Notes under the pieces: model-generated | Databases searched by the model: none | Seen by the model: only the letters and a program-made list of their open reading frames with translations | What the model was told of the DNA's origin: nothing | Assembly (NCBI RefSeq): GCF_030733205.1 | Contig: NZ_JASHJL010000013.1 | Span: forward strand, 62,001 to 126,000 | Length of the DNA stretch: 64,000 bases | Origin: Mameliella sp. MMSF_3455 | GTDB taxonomy: Bacteria; Pseudomonadota; Alphaproteobacteria; Rhodobacterales; Rhodobacteraceae | Direction of reading: 5' to 3' | Shown: positions 51,719 through 61,518 of the stretch, piece by piece | Layout: each line of letters begins with the position of its first letter | Numbering within the stretch: the stretch's first letter is position 1 | Position numbers and translations under genes: made by a program

Positions 51719-54079
51719 ATGCAGGCGATGGATCTCAAGCTGTTCCGCGACTTTCGCAGGCTCTGGGTGCAGGGTGTGGCGATCGCCCTTGTGCTGGCTG
51801 CGGGCATCGCTGTCATCATCATGTCGGTGGGCATGAGCCGCGCCCTGAATGAGACCCGCAGCGCCTACTACGACAGCAACCGATTTGCTCACGTTTTTGC
51901 CTCGGCCCGCCGTGCGCCCGACAGCCTGATCGCGCAACTGCGCGACATCGAGGGCGTGGCGCAGGTGGAGACACAGGTCCGGTCCTACGCGATCCTCGAT
52001 ATTCCCGGGCGGGCGAAACCGGCCACCGGGCTGCTGATCTCGCGCCCCGAAATGGGCGAGCCGCTGTTGAACGTGCCGCTGCTGCGCCGGGGGCGCTGGC
52101 CCGAAAGCGCGGGCGAGGCGGTGGTCAACGAACCCTTTGCAGAGGCCAACGGGTTCGTCCCGGGCGACAGGATCTCGGTCAACCTGAACGGACGCAAGCG
52201 CGCGGTGACGATCACTGGCACCGCCTTGTCGCCCGAATTCGTCTATACCATCGGCCCCGGCGCCCTGATGCCGCAGAACGAGACCTTCGGCATCCTGTGG
52301 ATGCAGGCCGAGGTGCTGGATGCCGGATTCGGCATGGCGGGGGCCTTCAACACCGTGGCGTTGTCCGTTCTGCCGCGCACGCCGTTGGAGCCGGTCAAGG
52401 ACGCGGTAAAGGCCTTGCTGGACCCTTACGGCGCGGCCACGCCGGTGGGGCGCGATGCGCAGCAGTCGAACGCCTTCCTTGATGCGGAGATCCAGTCGCT
52501 GGAGGTGATGGCCTGGGTCCTGCCGCCGGTCTTCCTGGGGATCACCGTCTTTCTGGTGAACATGGTCATGGGCCGGATCGTGCAGCTGGAACGGTCCGAG
52601 ATCGGCCTGATGAAGGCGGTGGGCTACACCAACTGGGAAATCGGGCTGCATTACCTGATGCTGGCGGCGCTGATCGCCTTTCTTGGAGTCGGCATCGGTT
52701 GGGGCGCGGGGTCCTGGCTGGCGCAGGCCATGTCACAGCTTTACGCCAAGTATTTCGACTTTCCTTTTCTCGTCTTCGGCGTGCCGCTCAGCATCTATGC
52801 GCTTTCGGCAATGCTGGGGCTGGCGGCGACCAGCGCGGGGGCGCTGAACAGCGCCATGCGCGCCGCAAGGCTGGCGCCGGCAGTGGCGATGGCCCCGCCG
52901 GCCCCGCCGAGTTTTCATGGCTCGACGCTTGACCGGCTGGCCGATCTGCTGCGGCTGGGCCAGCCGACGCGGATGATTCTGCGCAGCCTGCTGCGATGGC
53001 CGCTGCGCGCCGGAATGACCATGCTGGGAATGGCGCTGGCGGTTTCCGTGCTGGTGGCCTCGAATTTCTTTCCCGACGCCATGGACGAGATCATCGACAC
53101 CGCCTTTTACCAGTCGAACCGGCAGGACATGCTGTTGCTGTTCGACCCGGACGCGCCCGACACTGCTCTGGAAGAGGTCAGGCGGTTGCCTGGCGTCCTG
53201 CAGGTGGAGCCGCAGCAGTACCACGCCGCCCGCCTGATCTACGGCTCCTACGAGAAACAGGTTCCGGTCTCGACCGTGGCCAATGCGGCGGATCTGGCGC
53301 GGGTGGTGGATGGCAACGGGCAGGTGATCACGCCCGACCCTTTCGGCATCCTTCTGTCGGACCGGTTGGCCGCTGCGCTGCACATCAAGGTGGGCGAGAC
53401 GCTGACCGTCAGCTTCGAGAGCGGGCGGCGCGAGACCTTCGAGGTGCCCGTCGCCGGCATCGTCACCCAGTTCTTTGGCCTGGGCGCCTATTTCTCCCAT
53501 GACACGCTGAACGCCATGTTCCGGCAAAGCCCGAGGGTGTCCAATGTCAACGTGACGCTGGCCGACCCGCAGGCGGCGGAGGCCTTTCAGGAGCGGATCA
53601 AGGATGTCCCCCGGCTGATGGGCACCATCAACATGACCGAGAACCGCCGCAGCTTCATGGAGACGCTGAGCCAGAACATCCTGATTGCCACCACCGTCTA
53701 CGGCATCCTTGGCATGATCATCACCGTCGGCGTCGCCTACAACGCGGCCCGGGTTCAGCTGTCGGAACGGGCGCGAGAACTGGCCTGCCTGCGCATCCTG
53801 GGTTTTGGCAAGGGCGAGGTGGCCTATATCCTCGCCGGCGAAGTCTTGTTGCTTGCGACCTTGGCGCAGCCGGTGGGCTGGGTGATCGGCTACGGCGTGG
53901 CGCGGTTGATGACCGAGGGCTTCACCAGCGATCTCTATGCCATTCCGCTGGTGCTGGAACCGGCCACCTTTGCCCGGGCCAGCCTGATCGTGCTGGGCGC
54001 TGCGGCGGTCTCGGTGGCGCTGGTGGCGCGCCGTCTGGGACGTCTTGACCTGATCGCCGTCATGAAAACAAGGGAGTGA
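51719..54079 (+). CDS. FtsX-type ABC transporter permease (duplicated FtsX domain)
   Basis: A 786-residue membrane protein. The N-terminal helix (WVQGVAIALVLAAGIAVIIMSV) and a large periplasmic domain (residues 45-270) precede three helices of the first FtsX unit (VLPPVFLGITVFLVNMVMG and following). A central block with FHGSTLDRLADLLRLGQPTRMILRSLLRWPLRAG precedes a second helix-periplasmic-helix unit whose last part contains TVYGILGMIITVGVAYNAARVQLSERARELACLRILGFGKGEV. This double-FtsX layout is found in MacB-related exporters. It has no clear Shine-Dalgarno, so translation is probably coupled to the ATPase gene. Confidence 0.88.
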   Translation: MQAMDLKLFRDFRRLWVQGVAIALVLAAGIAVIIMSVGMSRALNETRSAYYDSNRFAHVFASARRAPDSLIAQLRDIEGVAQVETQVRSYAILDIPGRAKPATGLLISRPEMGEPLLNVPLLRRGRWPESAGEAVVNEPFAEANGFVPGDRISVNLNGRKRAVTITGTALSPEFVYTIGPGALMPQNETFGILWMQAEVLDAGFGMAGAFNTVALSVLPRTPLEPVKDAVKALLDPYGAATPVGRDAQQSNAFLDAEIQSLEVMAWVLPPVFLGITVFLVNMVMGRIVQLERSEIGLMKAVGYTNWEIGLHYLMLAALIAFLGVGIGWGAGSWLAQAMSQLYAKYFDFPFLVFGVPLSIYALSAMLGLAATSAGALNSAMRAARLAPAVAMAPPAPPSFHGSTLDRLADLLRLGQPTRMILRSLLRWPLRAGMTMLGMALAVSVLVASNFFPDAMDEIIDTAFYQSNRQDMLLLFDPDAPDTALEEVRRLPGVLQVEPQQYHAARLIYGSYEKQVPVSTVANAADLARVVDGNGQVITPDPFGILLSDRLAAALHIKVGETLTVSFESGRRETFEVPVAGIVTQFFGLGAYFSHDTLNAMFRQSPRVSNVNVTLADPQAAEAFQERIKDVPRLMGTINMTENRRSFMETLSQNILIATTVYGILGMIITVGVAYNAARVQLSERARELACLRILGFGKGEVAYILAGEVLLLATLAQPVGWVIGYGVARLMTEGFTSDLYAIPLVLEPATFARASLIVLGAAAVSVALVARRLGRLDLIAVMKTRE

Positions 54080-54083
54080 GGAC

Positions 54084-55289
54084 ATGTGGTCCCTGCGTAC
54101 CATAGGACTTTCGGCCGTCGGCCTCGCCCTTGTGGGCGGGCTGGCGATCACCGCCTTCCGAACCGATCCGATCCCGGTGGACACCGCGCCATTGGCGCGC
54201 GGCGCGCTGAGCGTCACGGTGGATGCTGACGGCAAGACGCGAATCCGCGAGGTCTATGAGGTCTCCTCTCCCATCGCGGGCACGGTACTGCGCCTGCCGG
54301 TTGCGGTGGGCGATCCGGTGGCGAAGGGGGTGACGGTGGTTGCACAGGTGCAGCCCGCCGTGCCGACGCTTTTGGATGCGCGCAGCCGGGCGCAGGCGGT
54401 GGCAGCCCTGCACGAAGCCGAGGCCAGTGTGAAATTCGCAGAGGCCGAGGTGGCCCGGACAGAGGCGCAGCGCGCTTATGCCCAGTCGCAGTACAATCGC
54501 GCCAAGGCGCTCGCGGACCGGGGCACGGCCTCGCTCACTGCGCTAGAGACGGCGGCGCAGCAGTTGCAGCTGGCCGAGGCCGACAAGTTGTCCGCCGATG
54601 CGCGTCTTGCGATGTCGCGGGCGGCGTTGGAAAGCGCGCAGGCAGTGCTGGTGGACCCCGAACAGGACCCGGGGGAGGGCGATTGCTGCCTGCCGATCCT
54701 GGCGCCAGCTGACGGGGTCGTCCTGTCGGTCGAGGGGGAAAGCGCGCGGCCCGTGGTGGCGGGTGCGCCGCTGCTCAGCATCGGCGATCCGGAAGACCTG
54801 GAAATCGTCGTCGATCTCTTGTCCTCTCAGGCGACGCGGCTGGCGCCGGGCGCCCCTGCGCAGGTGGACCGTTGGGGCGGCGAGGGCGCCTTGGCGGCGG
54901 AACTGAGGCTGATCGAACCGGCGGCGCGCACTGTTGTCTCTGCCCTGGGGATCGAGGAGCAGCGCGTGGATGCGGTGCTGGATTTCACGTCTCCACCCGA
55001 GATACGCGCGGGGCTGGGACAGGCTTTTTCGGTCTTTGTCCGGATCGAGGAGTGGCGCACCGAGGATGCGCTGCTGATTCCGCTCTCGGCCATCTTTCGG
55101 CTTGAAGGGCAATGGTTTACCTATGTCCTGGCTGATGGCATCGCGCGGGAGACGGCGATCGAAATCGGCCGCCGCGACGGGCGCAGCGCCGAGGTTCTGG
55201 CAGGCGTCAGGGCGGGGGACCGGGTGATCCTGCATCCACCTGACACGGTGGCGGACGGGATCGAGGTGGTCGAACGCGACTGGCAATAG
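54084..55289 (+). CDS. HlyD-family periplasmic adaptor
   Basis: A 401-residue membrane-anchored adaptor. A single helix (IGLSAVGLALVGGLAITAF) is followed by the lipoyl/barrel half (VYEVSSPIAGTVLRLPVAVGDPVAKGVTVV). A coiled-coil hairpin spans about residues 100-200 and is rich in Ala, Glu and Gln. The second lipoyl half is ILAPADGVVLSVEGESARPVVAGAPLLSIGDPEDLEIVVDL. It connects the ABC permease to an outer-membrane channel, which is not encoded here. The start is 4 bases after the permease stop behind GGGAGTGAGG. Substrate unknown. Confidence 0.88.
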   Translation: MWSLRTIGLSAVGLALVGGLAITAFRTDPIPVDTAPLARGALSVTVDADGKTRIREVYEVSSPIAGTVLRLPVAVGDPVAKGVTVVAQVQPAVPTLLDARSRAQAVAALHEAEASVKFAEAEVARTEAQRAYAQSQYNRAKALADRGTASLTALETAAQQLQLAEADKLSADARLAMSRAALESAQAVLVDPEQDPGEGDCCLPILAPADGVVLSVEGESARPVVAGAPLLSIGDPEDLEIVVDLLSSQATRLAPGAPAQVDRWGGEGALAAELRLIEPAARTVVSALGIEEQRVDAVLDFTSPPEIRAGLGQAFSVFVRIEEWRTEDALLIPLSAIFRLEGQWFTYVLADGIARETAIEIGRRDGRSAEVLAGVRAGDRVILHPPDTVADGIEVVERDWQ

Positions 55290-55305
55290 GCTCGTGCATC
55301 CGGCG

Positions 55306-55334
55306 GCCCCGCGCGAATAAGCTCCTGTCGGGGC
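55306..55334 (+). terminator. weak hairpin after the HlyD gene
   Basis: GCCCCG (55306-55311) pairs with CGGGGC (55329-55334) around a 17-base loop, followed by TTGTGATTTG. It may separate the exporter operon from the LacI gene, but the stem is short. Confidence 0.3.
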
Positions 55335-55471
55335 TTGTGATTTGACGCGCGTACAACTTATTCTTGACGGATGCGCGCAGTGCGCTCAATCTTGTAACAT
55401 TGCGCGCGTTAAGTTTTGCCCTGGGCGTGACGGGCGCGCGCAGTCCGATGCCGTAAGGGAGATCAGGGGGT

Positions 55472-56503
55472 ATGGCCGGTCGAAAGATCCGCAATATGGA
55501 GGAATTCGCCGAGGTCAGCGGGATCTCGCGCCCAACCGTGTCCAAGTACTTCCACGATCCGGACAGTGTGCGGAAATCCACCCGAGCACGGATCGAAACC
55601 GCGTTGGAGCAGTACGACTATCGCCCCAACATCTTTGCCATCAACCAGAACCGCAAGCTGACCAAGAACATCGGGATCGTCGTTCCTTATCTGGCCGACC
55701 CAGTTTTTGCCGAATTTGCCCGCAAGCTGGAGCTTCTGGTCAGCGGCGCCGGGTTCCGGACCATCCTGTTGAGCTCGCACGGGGGCACGCAGCAGGAGGT
55801 CGAGAACCTTGAGAGCCTGCGCGCGATCAAGCCAGCGGGTGTCCTGTTGGCGCCCTTGGGTCGTGCCTCTGACCGGCGGGCGCTCGAGGCTTTTTCCAAA
55901 TCCGTTCCGACGGTTCTTTTTGACAGTAATATCAGTGGAATAGGTGAGGCATTTGTCGGTCACGACAATTCTCAGGCCACGTCGCTGATATGTGAATACC
56001 TGTGCCGCACGGGCGGTCCGCCAGCGTTTTTCGAAATGCGCACGCCTTCGAATCCGAACGCCTATCGCCGCAGGCAAACCTATTGCGAAGTGATGGAGGG
56101 GTTGGGGCATGAGCCGCATCTGATCCAAGTCGAGGGCGAGGGCTGGGATTTCGAGCGGATCGGCATGGAGCAGGGTATCAAGTTGATCGAGCAGCACAGG
56201 CTGCCGATGGACACTGTCCTGTGCAGCAATGACCGACTCGCAATCGGCTTGCTTGCCGCTGCCTATTCCAAGGGGCTGCGAGTCGGGCGCGGGCCCGGTA
56301 CGGCCATGCGCATTGCCGGGCACGACGATCATCCGTTTTCACGCTTTACCTGTCCGCCGCTGACCACGGTGTCCCACGATTACACGGCAATCGCCGAGTG
56401 TAGCGTGGACCGCCTGTTCAAGCTTATCGAGAAGGGTCAACGGGCTGAAAACAGGGACGAAATCCGGTTCGATGGCCGGCTCTTGATGCGTCAGTCCGCC
56501 TGA
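55472..56503 (+). CDS. LacI-family regulator of the polyol operon
   Basis: A 343-residue regulator with the usual N-terminal helix-turn-helix (RNMEEFAEVSGISRPTVSKYFHDPDSVRKSTRARIETALEQYDYRPN) and a periplasmic-binding-like effector domain beginning IGIVVPYLADPVFAEFARKLE. It contains CSNDRLAIGLLAAAYSKGLRVG and the end signature GHDDHPFSRFTCPPLTTVSHDYTAIAE. The ATG at 55472 is preceded by GGGAGATCAGGGGG. It lies directly before the sorbitol/mannitol transporter genes in the same direction and probably represses them until a polyol or ketose binds. Confidence 0.88.
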   Translation: MAGRKIRNMEEFAEVSGISRPTVSKYFHDPDSVRKSTRARIETALEQYDYRPNIFAINQNRKLTKNIGIVVPYLADPVFAEFARKLELLVSGAGFRTILLSSHGGTQQEVENLESLRAIKPAGVLLAPLGRASDRRALEAFSKSVPTVLFDSNISGIGEAFVGHDNSQATSLICEYLCRTGGPPAFFEMRTPSNPNAYRRRQTYCEVMEGLGHEPHLIQVEGEGWDFERIGMEQGIKLIEQHRLPMDTVLCSNDRLAIGLLAAAYSKGLRVGRGPGTAMRIAGHDDHPFSRFTCPPLTTVSHDYTAIAECSVDRLFKLIEKGQRAENRDEIRFDGRLLMRQSA

Positions 56504-56530
56504 ACTTTCTGCGCCGCGGCAAGAAATAAT

Positions 56531-56544
56531 TTTACTCCCGTAAA
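56531..56544. promoter_or_regulatory. candidate LacI operator before smoE
   Basis: TTTAC-TCCC-GTAAA, a palindrome between the LacI stop and the smoE start, in an A/T-rich patch. Position suits repression of the transporter operon; no second copy was found by eye. Confidence 0.35.
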
Positions 56545-56619
56545 GTTTTTGATTGACTCGAATCTGGTTCATCCCGCATCTTCCTAATGTGCAAAGAGCA
56601 CTCCAAGGGAGGATTTTGG

Positions 56620-57924
56620 ATGACTTTGAAAGGCGCGTTTCTAGCGGCTTCCGCTCTCGTGTCGGTGACAGCGACTGCGCTCTCCGCCGAAGTTCTGACC
56701 ATTGCCACCGTGAACAACGGCGACATGGTCCGTATGCAGAAGCTGACGGATGACTTCACGGCCAAGACCGGCCACGAGGTGAACTGGGTCACACTGGAAG
56801 AGAACACTCTTCGTACCCGAGTGACCACAGACATCACCACCAAGGGTGGTGCTTTCGACATCATGACCATCGGCATGTACGAGACCCCGATCTGGGGCGC
56901 CAACGGCTGGCTGGTTCCGCTGGACGACCTGTCGGCGGATTACGATGCCGACGACATCCTGCCGGCGATGCGCCAGGGCCTGTCGCACGACGGAACGCTT
57001 TACGCGGCTCCGTTCTACGGCGAAAGCTCGATGATCATGTATCGCACGGACCTGATGCAGGAAGCCGGGCTGGAAATGCCCAAGGCCCCGACCTGGGAGT
57101 TCATCCGCGAGGCCGCAGCGGCGATGACCGACCGCGAGAAGGACATCAACGGCATCTGCCTGCGCGGCAAGGCCGGCTGGGGTGAGGGCGGCGCCTTCAT
57201 CACCGTGACCGCCAACTCGTTCGGCGCCCGCTGGTTCGACGAGAACTGGACGCCCCAGTTCGATCAGCCCGAGTGGGAAGAGGCCCTGACCTTCTTCGTC
57301 GACATGATGAACAACTACGGCCCTCCGGGCTACGCGACCAACGGGTTCAACGAGAACCTGTCGCTGTTCCAGCAGGGCAAGTGCGGCATGTGGATCGACG
57401 CCACCGTGGCGGCCTCCTTCGTGACCAACCCGGACGACTCGACCGTTGCCGACAAGGTCGGCTTTGCCCTCGCGCCGAACAAGGAAGGTGTCGAAAAGCG
57501 CGCCAACTGGCTTTGGGCATGGGCGCTGGCGATCCCGGCGGGCACCCAGAAGGAAGAGGCTGCCAAGCAGTTCATCGAATGGGCGACCTCGAAGGAATAT
57601 ATCGAGCTTGTCGCTGCAAACGAGGGTTGGGCCAACGTGCCTCCGGGCGCGCGTCAGTCGCTCTATGACAACCCCGAGTACCAGAAGGTGCCGTTTGCCC
57701 AGATGACGCTGGACTCGATCCTGGCTGCCGACCCGAACGACCCGACGGTCGATCCGGTTCCCTATGTCGGCGTCCAGTTCGTTGCGATCCCCGAGTTCGC
57801 GGGCATCGCCACCGACGTCAGCCAGGAGTTCTCGGCCGTCTATGCCGGTCAGCAGACCGTGGCCGAAGCGCTTGAAAAGGCGCAGGCTCTGACGCTCGAC
57901 GCAATGGAAGCCGCAGGTTACTGA
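56620..57924 (+). CDS. smoE: sorbitol/mannitol ABC transporter substrate-binding protein
   Basis: A 434-residue periplasmic protein with a signal peptide ending in TATALSAEV. The mature part opens LTIATVNNGDMVRMQKLTDDFTAKTGHEVNWVTLEENTLRTRVTTDI, the extracellular-solute-binding family 1 pattern of the polyol group, and contains GQSHDGTLYAAPFYGESSMIMYRTDL-like binding elements and FNENLSLFQQGKCGMWIDATVAASF. Gene order with two permeases, an ATPase, an SDR and a mannitol dehydrogenase copies Rhodobacter smoEFGKS-mtlK. The RBS is AGGGAGGA. A hairpin follows its stop and may raise its level over the permeases. Confidence 0.9.
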   Translation: MTLKGAFLAASALVSVTATALSAEVLTIATVNNGDMVRMQKLTDDFTAKTGHEVNWVTLEENTLRTRVTTDITTKGGAFDIMTIGMYETPIWGANGWLVPLDDLSADYDADDILPAMRQGLSHDGTLYAAPFYGESSMIMYRTDLMQEAGLEMPKAPTWEFIREAAAAMTDREKDINGICLRGKAGWGEGGAFITVTANSFGARWFDENWTPQFDQPEWEEALTFFVDMMNNYGPPGYATNGFNENLSLFQQGKCGMWIDATVAASFVTNPDDSTVADKVGFALAPNKEGVEKRANWLWAWALAIPAGTQKEEAAKQFIEWATSKEYIELVAANEGWANVPPGARQSLYDNPEYQKVPFAQMTLDSILAADPNDPTVDPVPYVGVQFVAIPEFAGIATDVSQEFSAVYAGQQTVAEALEKAQALTLDAMEAAGY

Positions 57925-57939
57925 GGCATCCTCCCAGGT

Positions 57940-57977
57940 CGGAGGGCGGGGGCAACCGCCCTCCGGTTCCTGTTTTT
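57940..57977 (+). promoter_or_regulatory. hairpin with U-run between smoE and smoF
   Basis: CGGAGGGCGG (57940-57949) pairs with CCGCCCTCCG (57956-57965), a ten-base-pair stem with a six-base loop; TTCCTGTTTTT follows. Probably a partial terminator or mRNA stabiliser giving more substrate-binding protein than permease, a common arrangement in ABC operons. Confidence 0.6.
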
Positions 57978-58027
57978 CAAGATACATCTATGTGGCGGCC
58001 CGGGGCCGCCAAGGGAGGAGGCGCGCA

Positions 58028-58894
58028 ATGGCGACCCAGCACTCGCGATCCGCAGCCCGTCTGATGATGGCGCCAGCGGTGTTCCTGCTACTGGTCTGGA
58101 TGCTCGTACCGCTGTCCATGACCCTCTGGTTCTCGTTCCGAAAGTACCTGCCCCTGCGCGGCGGTGACCTGGGATGGGCCGGTTTCGACAACTACGTCCG
58201 TTTCGTGACCTCCAGTTCCTTCTGGCCCAGCGTCATGACCACGCTGATCATCGTCGGGGGCGTGCTTGTCGTCACGGTGATGTTCGGGGTGCTCCTTGCG
58301 ATCCTGCTGGATCAGCCGATGTGGGGCCAGGGAGTGGTCCGGATCCTCGTGATCGCGCCCTTCTTCGTGATGCCGACGGTTTCCGCACTGGTCTGGAAGA
58401 ACATGTTCATGGATCCGACCAACGGGCTGTTTGCGCATCTCTGGCGGTTCTTCGGAGCAGAGCCGATCTCATGGCTCTCCGAGGCTTCGCTGCCCTCTCT
58501 GGTCATGATCGTGTCCTGGCAATGGCTGCCTTTTGCGACGCTGATCCTGCTGACGGCGATCCAGTCCCTGGACAGCGAACAACTCGAAGCAGCCGAAATG
58601 GACGGTGCATCGCCGCTCTCGCGCTTCTTCTACATCATCCTGCCGCACCTCAGCCGGGCCATCACCATCGTGGTTCTGATCCAGACGATCTTCCTGCTGT
58701 CGATTTTCGCAGAGATCTTCGTGACCACGTCGGGCGCATTCGGCACCAAGACGCTGACCTACCTGATCTTCCAGCGCGTGCTGGAAAGCCAGAACGTCGG
58801 TCTGGGGTCTGCGGGCGGGGTCTACGCCATCATCCTGGCCAATATCGTCGCGCTCTTCCTGATGCGCATCGTCGGCAAGAACCTGGACGCCTGA
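58028..58894 (+). CDS. smoF: sorbitol/mannitol ABC transporter permease
   Basis: A 288-residue MalF-type permease with six membrane helices. The first is LMMAPAVFLLLVWMLVPLSMTLWFSF. The cytoplasmic EAA loop is EQLEAAEMDGASPLSRFFYIILPHL, which contacts the ATPase. The ATG at 58028 follows GGGAGGAGG. It pairs with the second permease immediately downstream (10 bases). Confidence 0.92.
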   Translation: MATQHSRSAARLMMAPAVFLLLVWMLVPLSMTLWFSFRKYLPLRGGDLGWAGFDNYVRFVTSSSFWPSVMTTLIIVGGVLVVTVMFGVLLAILLDQPMWGQGVVRILVIAPFFVMPTVSALVWKNMFMDPTNGLFAHLWRFFGAEPISWLSEASLPSLVMIVSWQWLPFATLILLTAIQSLDSEQLEAAEMDGASPLSRFFYIILPHLSRAITIVVLIQTIFLLSIFAEIFVTTSGAFGTKTLTYLIFQRVLESQNVGLGSAGGVYAIILANIVALFLMRIVGKNLDA

Positions 58895-58904
58895 GGAGGA
58901 CGCA

Positions 58905-59735
58905 ATGGCACGCGCTGTCACGACACAACGCAAAGCGATCAACACCGCCTTCGCCTGGGGTGTGGGTCTGCTGATCTTCTTTCCCATCCTCTGGACCATC
59001 CTGACCAGCTTCAAGACAGAGGCCCAGGCAATCAGCGATCCGCCGGTCTTCCTGTTCTTTGACTGGACGCTGGAAAACTACGCGGCGGTCCAGGAACGGT
59101 CGAACTACGCGAGGTTCCTGTGGAACTCGATCATCATCGCCGTCGGATCGACCATCCTTGGCACGATAATCGCGGTTCCCGCGGCCTGGTCGATGGCCTT
59201 CGTGCCATCGAAGCGGACCAAGGACATCCTGCTGTGGATGCTCTCCACCAAGATGCTGCCGGCGGTCGGTGTGCTCTACCCGATCTACCTGCTCTTCATC
59301 CGGCTTGGCTGGCTGGATACGCAGATCGGCCTGGTCCTGGTGCTGATGCTGATCAACCTGCCGATCATCGTCTGGATGCTCTACACCTACTTCCGCGAGA
59401 TCCCGGGCGAAATCCTGGAGGCCGCGCGGATGGACGGTGCCTCGCTCAAGGATGAAATCATCTACGTGCTGACACCGATGGCCGTGCCGGGAATCGCCTC
59501 GACCATCCTGCTCAACATCATCCTGGCGTGGAACGAGGCCTTCTGGACGCTCAATCTGACCGCCGCGAACGCGGCACCCCTGACGGCCTTTATCGCCAGC
59601 TACTCCAGCCCCGAAGGGCTGTTCTACGCGAAACTGTCGGCGGCTTCGGTCATGGCCATCGCGCCGATCCTGATCATGGGCTGGTTCAGCCAGAAACAAC
59701 TCGTCCGCGGCCTGACCTTCGGCGCGGTAAAATAA
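58905..59735 (+). CDS. smoG: sorbitol/mannitol ABC transporter permease
   Basis: A 276-residue MalG-type permease. The first helix is [29 protein letters not shown]. The EAA loop [35 protein letters not shown] is perfect, and the C-terminus ([18 protein letters not shown]) is the family's usual ending. The RBS is GAGGAGG with 5 bases spacing. Partner of SmoF and of the ATPase, whose start lies 11 bases after its stop. Confidence 0.93.
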   Translation: MARAVTTQRKAINTAFAWGVGLLIFFPILWTILTSFKTEAQAISDPPVFLFFDWTLENYAAVQERSNYARFLWNSIIIAVGSTILGTIIAVPAAWSMAFVPSKRTKDILLWMLSTKMLPAVGVLYPIYLLFIRLGWLDTQIGLVLVLMLINLPIIVWMLYTYFREIPGEILEAARMDGASLKDEIIYVLTPMAVPGIASTILLNIILAWNEAFWTLNLTAANAAPLTAFIASYSSPEGLFYAKLSAASVMAIAPILIMGWFSQKQLVRGLTFGAVK

Positions 59736-59746
59736 GGGAGAGATCC

Positions 59747-60751
59747 GTGGGACGTATTCAACTCAAGCAAGTCAAGAAGTCCTTTGGCGACGTGACCGTG
59801 ATCCCGCCGCTGGACCTGACCATCGAAGACGGCGAGTTCACCGTGTTCGTCGGCCCCTCCGGTTGCGGCAAGTCCACGCTGTTGCGTCTGATCGCCGGCC
59901 TGGAGGACACCAGCGACGGCGTGATCGAGATCGACGGCAAAGATGCGACCTCGCTGCCCCCGGCCAAACGCAGCCTGGCGATGGTGTTCCAGTCATATGC
60001 GCTTTACCCGCATATGACGGTGCGCAAGAACATCGCCTTCCCGATGAAGATGGCGGGGGTCGACAAGGCGGAACAGGACAGGCGTATCGAGGCCGCGGCC
60101 AAGGCGCTGAACCTGGCCGATTACCTTGACCGTCGCCCCGGACAGCTTTCGGGCGGCCAGCGGCAGCGTGTCGCCATCGGTCGGGCCATCGTGCGTGAAC
60201 CGGCGGCGTTTCTTTTCGACGAACCACTGTCCAACCTCGACGCCGCCTTGCGCGTGGGCATGCGGATGGAGATCAGCGAGCTTCACAAGAAGCTCGACAC
60301 CACCATGATCTATGTCACCCACGACCAGGTCGAGGCAATGACCATGGCCGACAAGATCGTGGTCCTTCAGGCCGGGGTGATCGAACAGGTGGGGTCGCCG
60401 CTGGAGCTGTACCGCACGCCGCGCAACAAGTTTGTCGCCGGCTTTATCGGCAGCCCCAAGATGAACTTCCTCGAAGGTCCGGAGGCGGCAAAGCACGATG
60501 CGCATACCATCGGCATCCGTCCCGAACATGTCGAGGTCTCGACCACCGAAGGCTTGTGGCAGGGCAAGGTGGGCGTGGCCGAGCACCTGGGCTCGGACAC
60601 TTTCATCCATGTCCACGGCGTGCCGGGTTGCGATCCGATGACCGTGCGCGTCGGCGGTGAGATCCCGGTTCACCACGGCGACACGATCTTCCTGAATCCG
60701 AACCTGGAGCACCTGCACCGTTTTGATGCCGAGGGACTGCGGATTCAATGA
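59747..60751 (+). CDS. smoK: polyol ABC transporter ATP-binding protein (MalK-like)
   Basis: A 334-residue ATPase. Walker A is GPSGCGKS (36-43), the Q-loop [24 protein letters not shown], the signature LSGGQRQR (134-141) and the Walker [13 protein letters not shown], followed by an MalK-type C-terminal OB-fold regulatory domain ([30 protein letters not shown]). The GTG at 59747 has AAGGGAGAG in front. Its stop overlaps smoS by four bases. Confidence 0.93.
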   Translation: MGRIQLKQVKKSFGDVTVIPPLDLTIEDGEFTVFVGPSGCGKSTLLRLIAGLEDTSDGVIEIDGKDATSLPPAKRSLAMVFQSYALYPHMTVRKNIAFPMKMAGVDKAEQDRRIEAAAKALNLADYLDRRPGQLSGGQRQRVAIGRAIVREPAAFLFDEPLSNLDAALRVGMRMEISELHKKLDTTMIYVTHDQVEAMTMADKIVVLQAGVIEQVGSPLELYRTPRNKFVAGFIGSPKMNFLEGPEAAKHDAHTIGIRPEHVEVSTTEGLWQGKVGVAEHLGSDTFIHVHGVPGCDPMTVRVGGEIPVHHGDTIFLNPNLEHLHRFDAEGLRIQ

Positions 60752-61518
60752 CGCGACTGGCGGGAAAGGTCGCGCTGGTCACCGGCGGGGCGCGCGGCAT
60801 CGGCCGCGCGATCTGCCAGGCCTTCGCGCGCGAAGGGGCGCGGGTTGCCGTGGCCGACCTTTTGGCGGACGAGGCCCGCGCTTGTTCCGCGCCGCTGGGT
60901 GACAATGGCATGGCGCTTGCCATGGACGTGACCGATCCGGCCTCCATCGCCGAGGGCGTCGCGCGCGTGGAGGCCGAATGGGGCGGGGTCGACGTGCTGG
61001 TGAACAATGCCGGCGTCTTCAACATGGCCTCCATCGACCGGATCACCCCCGAGGATTACCGCCGCCAGTTCGACGTCAACGTCGGCGGTACGCTCTTTGC
61101 GATCCAGGCCGTTGTGCCGGGAATGAAGGCGCGTGGCGGCGGGGCGATCATCAATTTTTCCTCGCAGGCCGGGCGTCGGGGAGAGCCGAATATCGCCGTC
61201 TACTGTTCCACCAAGGCGGCGGTGATCTCGATCACGCAATCGCTTGCCCTGGAACTGGCAAAGGACAACATCCGGGTGAACGCCATCGCCCCCGGAGTGA
61301 TCGACACCCCCATGTGGGAGATCGTCGACGGGCTCTTTGCCGAGTACGAGGACAAGCCCAAGGGGCAGAAGAAACGCGAAGTGGGCGAAGCGGTGCCGCT
61401 TGGTCACATGGGGACGCCGGAAGAGGTGGCCGACCCCTGCGTGTTCCTGGCCTCCGAGGACGCCCGCTACATCACTGCGCAATGTCTGAACGTCGATGGC
61501 GGGAACTGGATGAGCTGA
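60748..61518 (+). CDS. smoS: sorbitol dehydrogenase (SDR family)
   Basis: A 256-residue classical short-chain dehydrogenase. [13 protein letters not shown] is the NAD+ site, VLVNNAG the structural NNAG, S139 (INFSSQAG) and Y152-x3-K156 (VYCSTKAA) the catalytic triad; the Rhodobacter sphaeroides enzyme has them at 140, 153 and 157. It should oxidise sorbitol to fructose and galactitol to tagatose. The coupling by overlaps with smoK and mtlK places it inside the polyol operon. DAL-rich C-terminus ([11 protein letters not shown]) is family-typical. Confidence 0.9.
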   Translation: MTRLAGKVALVTGGARGIGRAICQAFAREGARVAVADLLADEARACSAPLGDNGMALAMDVTDPASIAEGVARVEAEWGGVDVLVNNAGVFNMASIDRITPEDYRRQFDVNVGGTLFAIQAVVPGMKARGGGAIINFSSQAGRRGEPNIAVYCSTKAAVISITQSLALELAKDNIRVNAIAPGVIDTPMWEIVDGLFAEYEDKPKGQKKREVGEAVPLGHMGTPEEVADPCVFLASEDARYITAQCLNVDGGNWMS

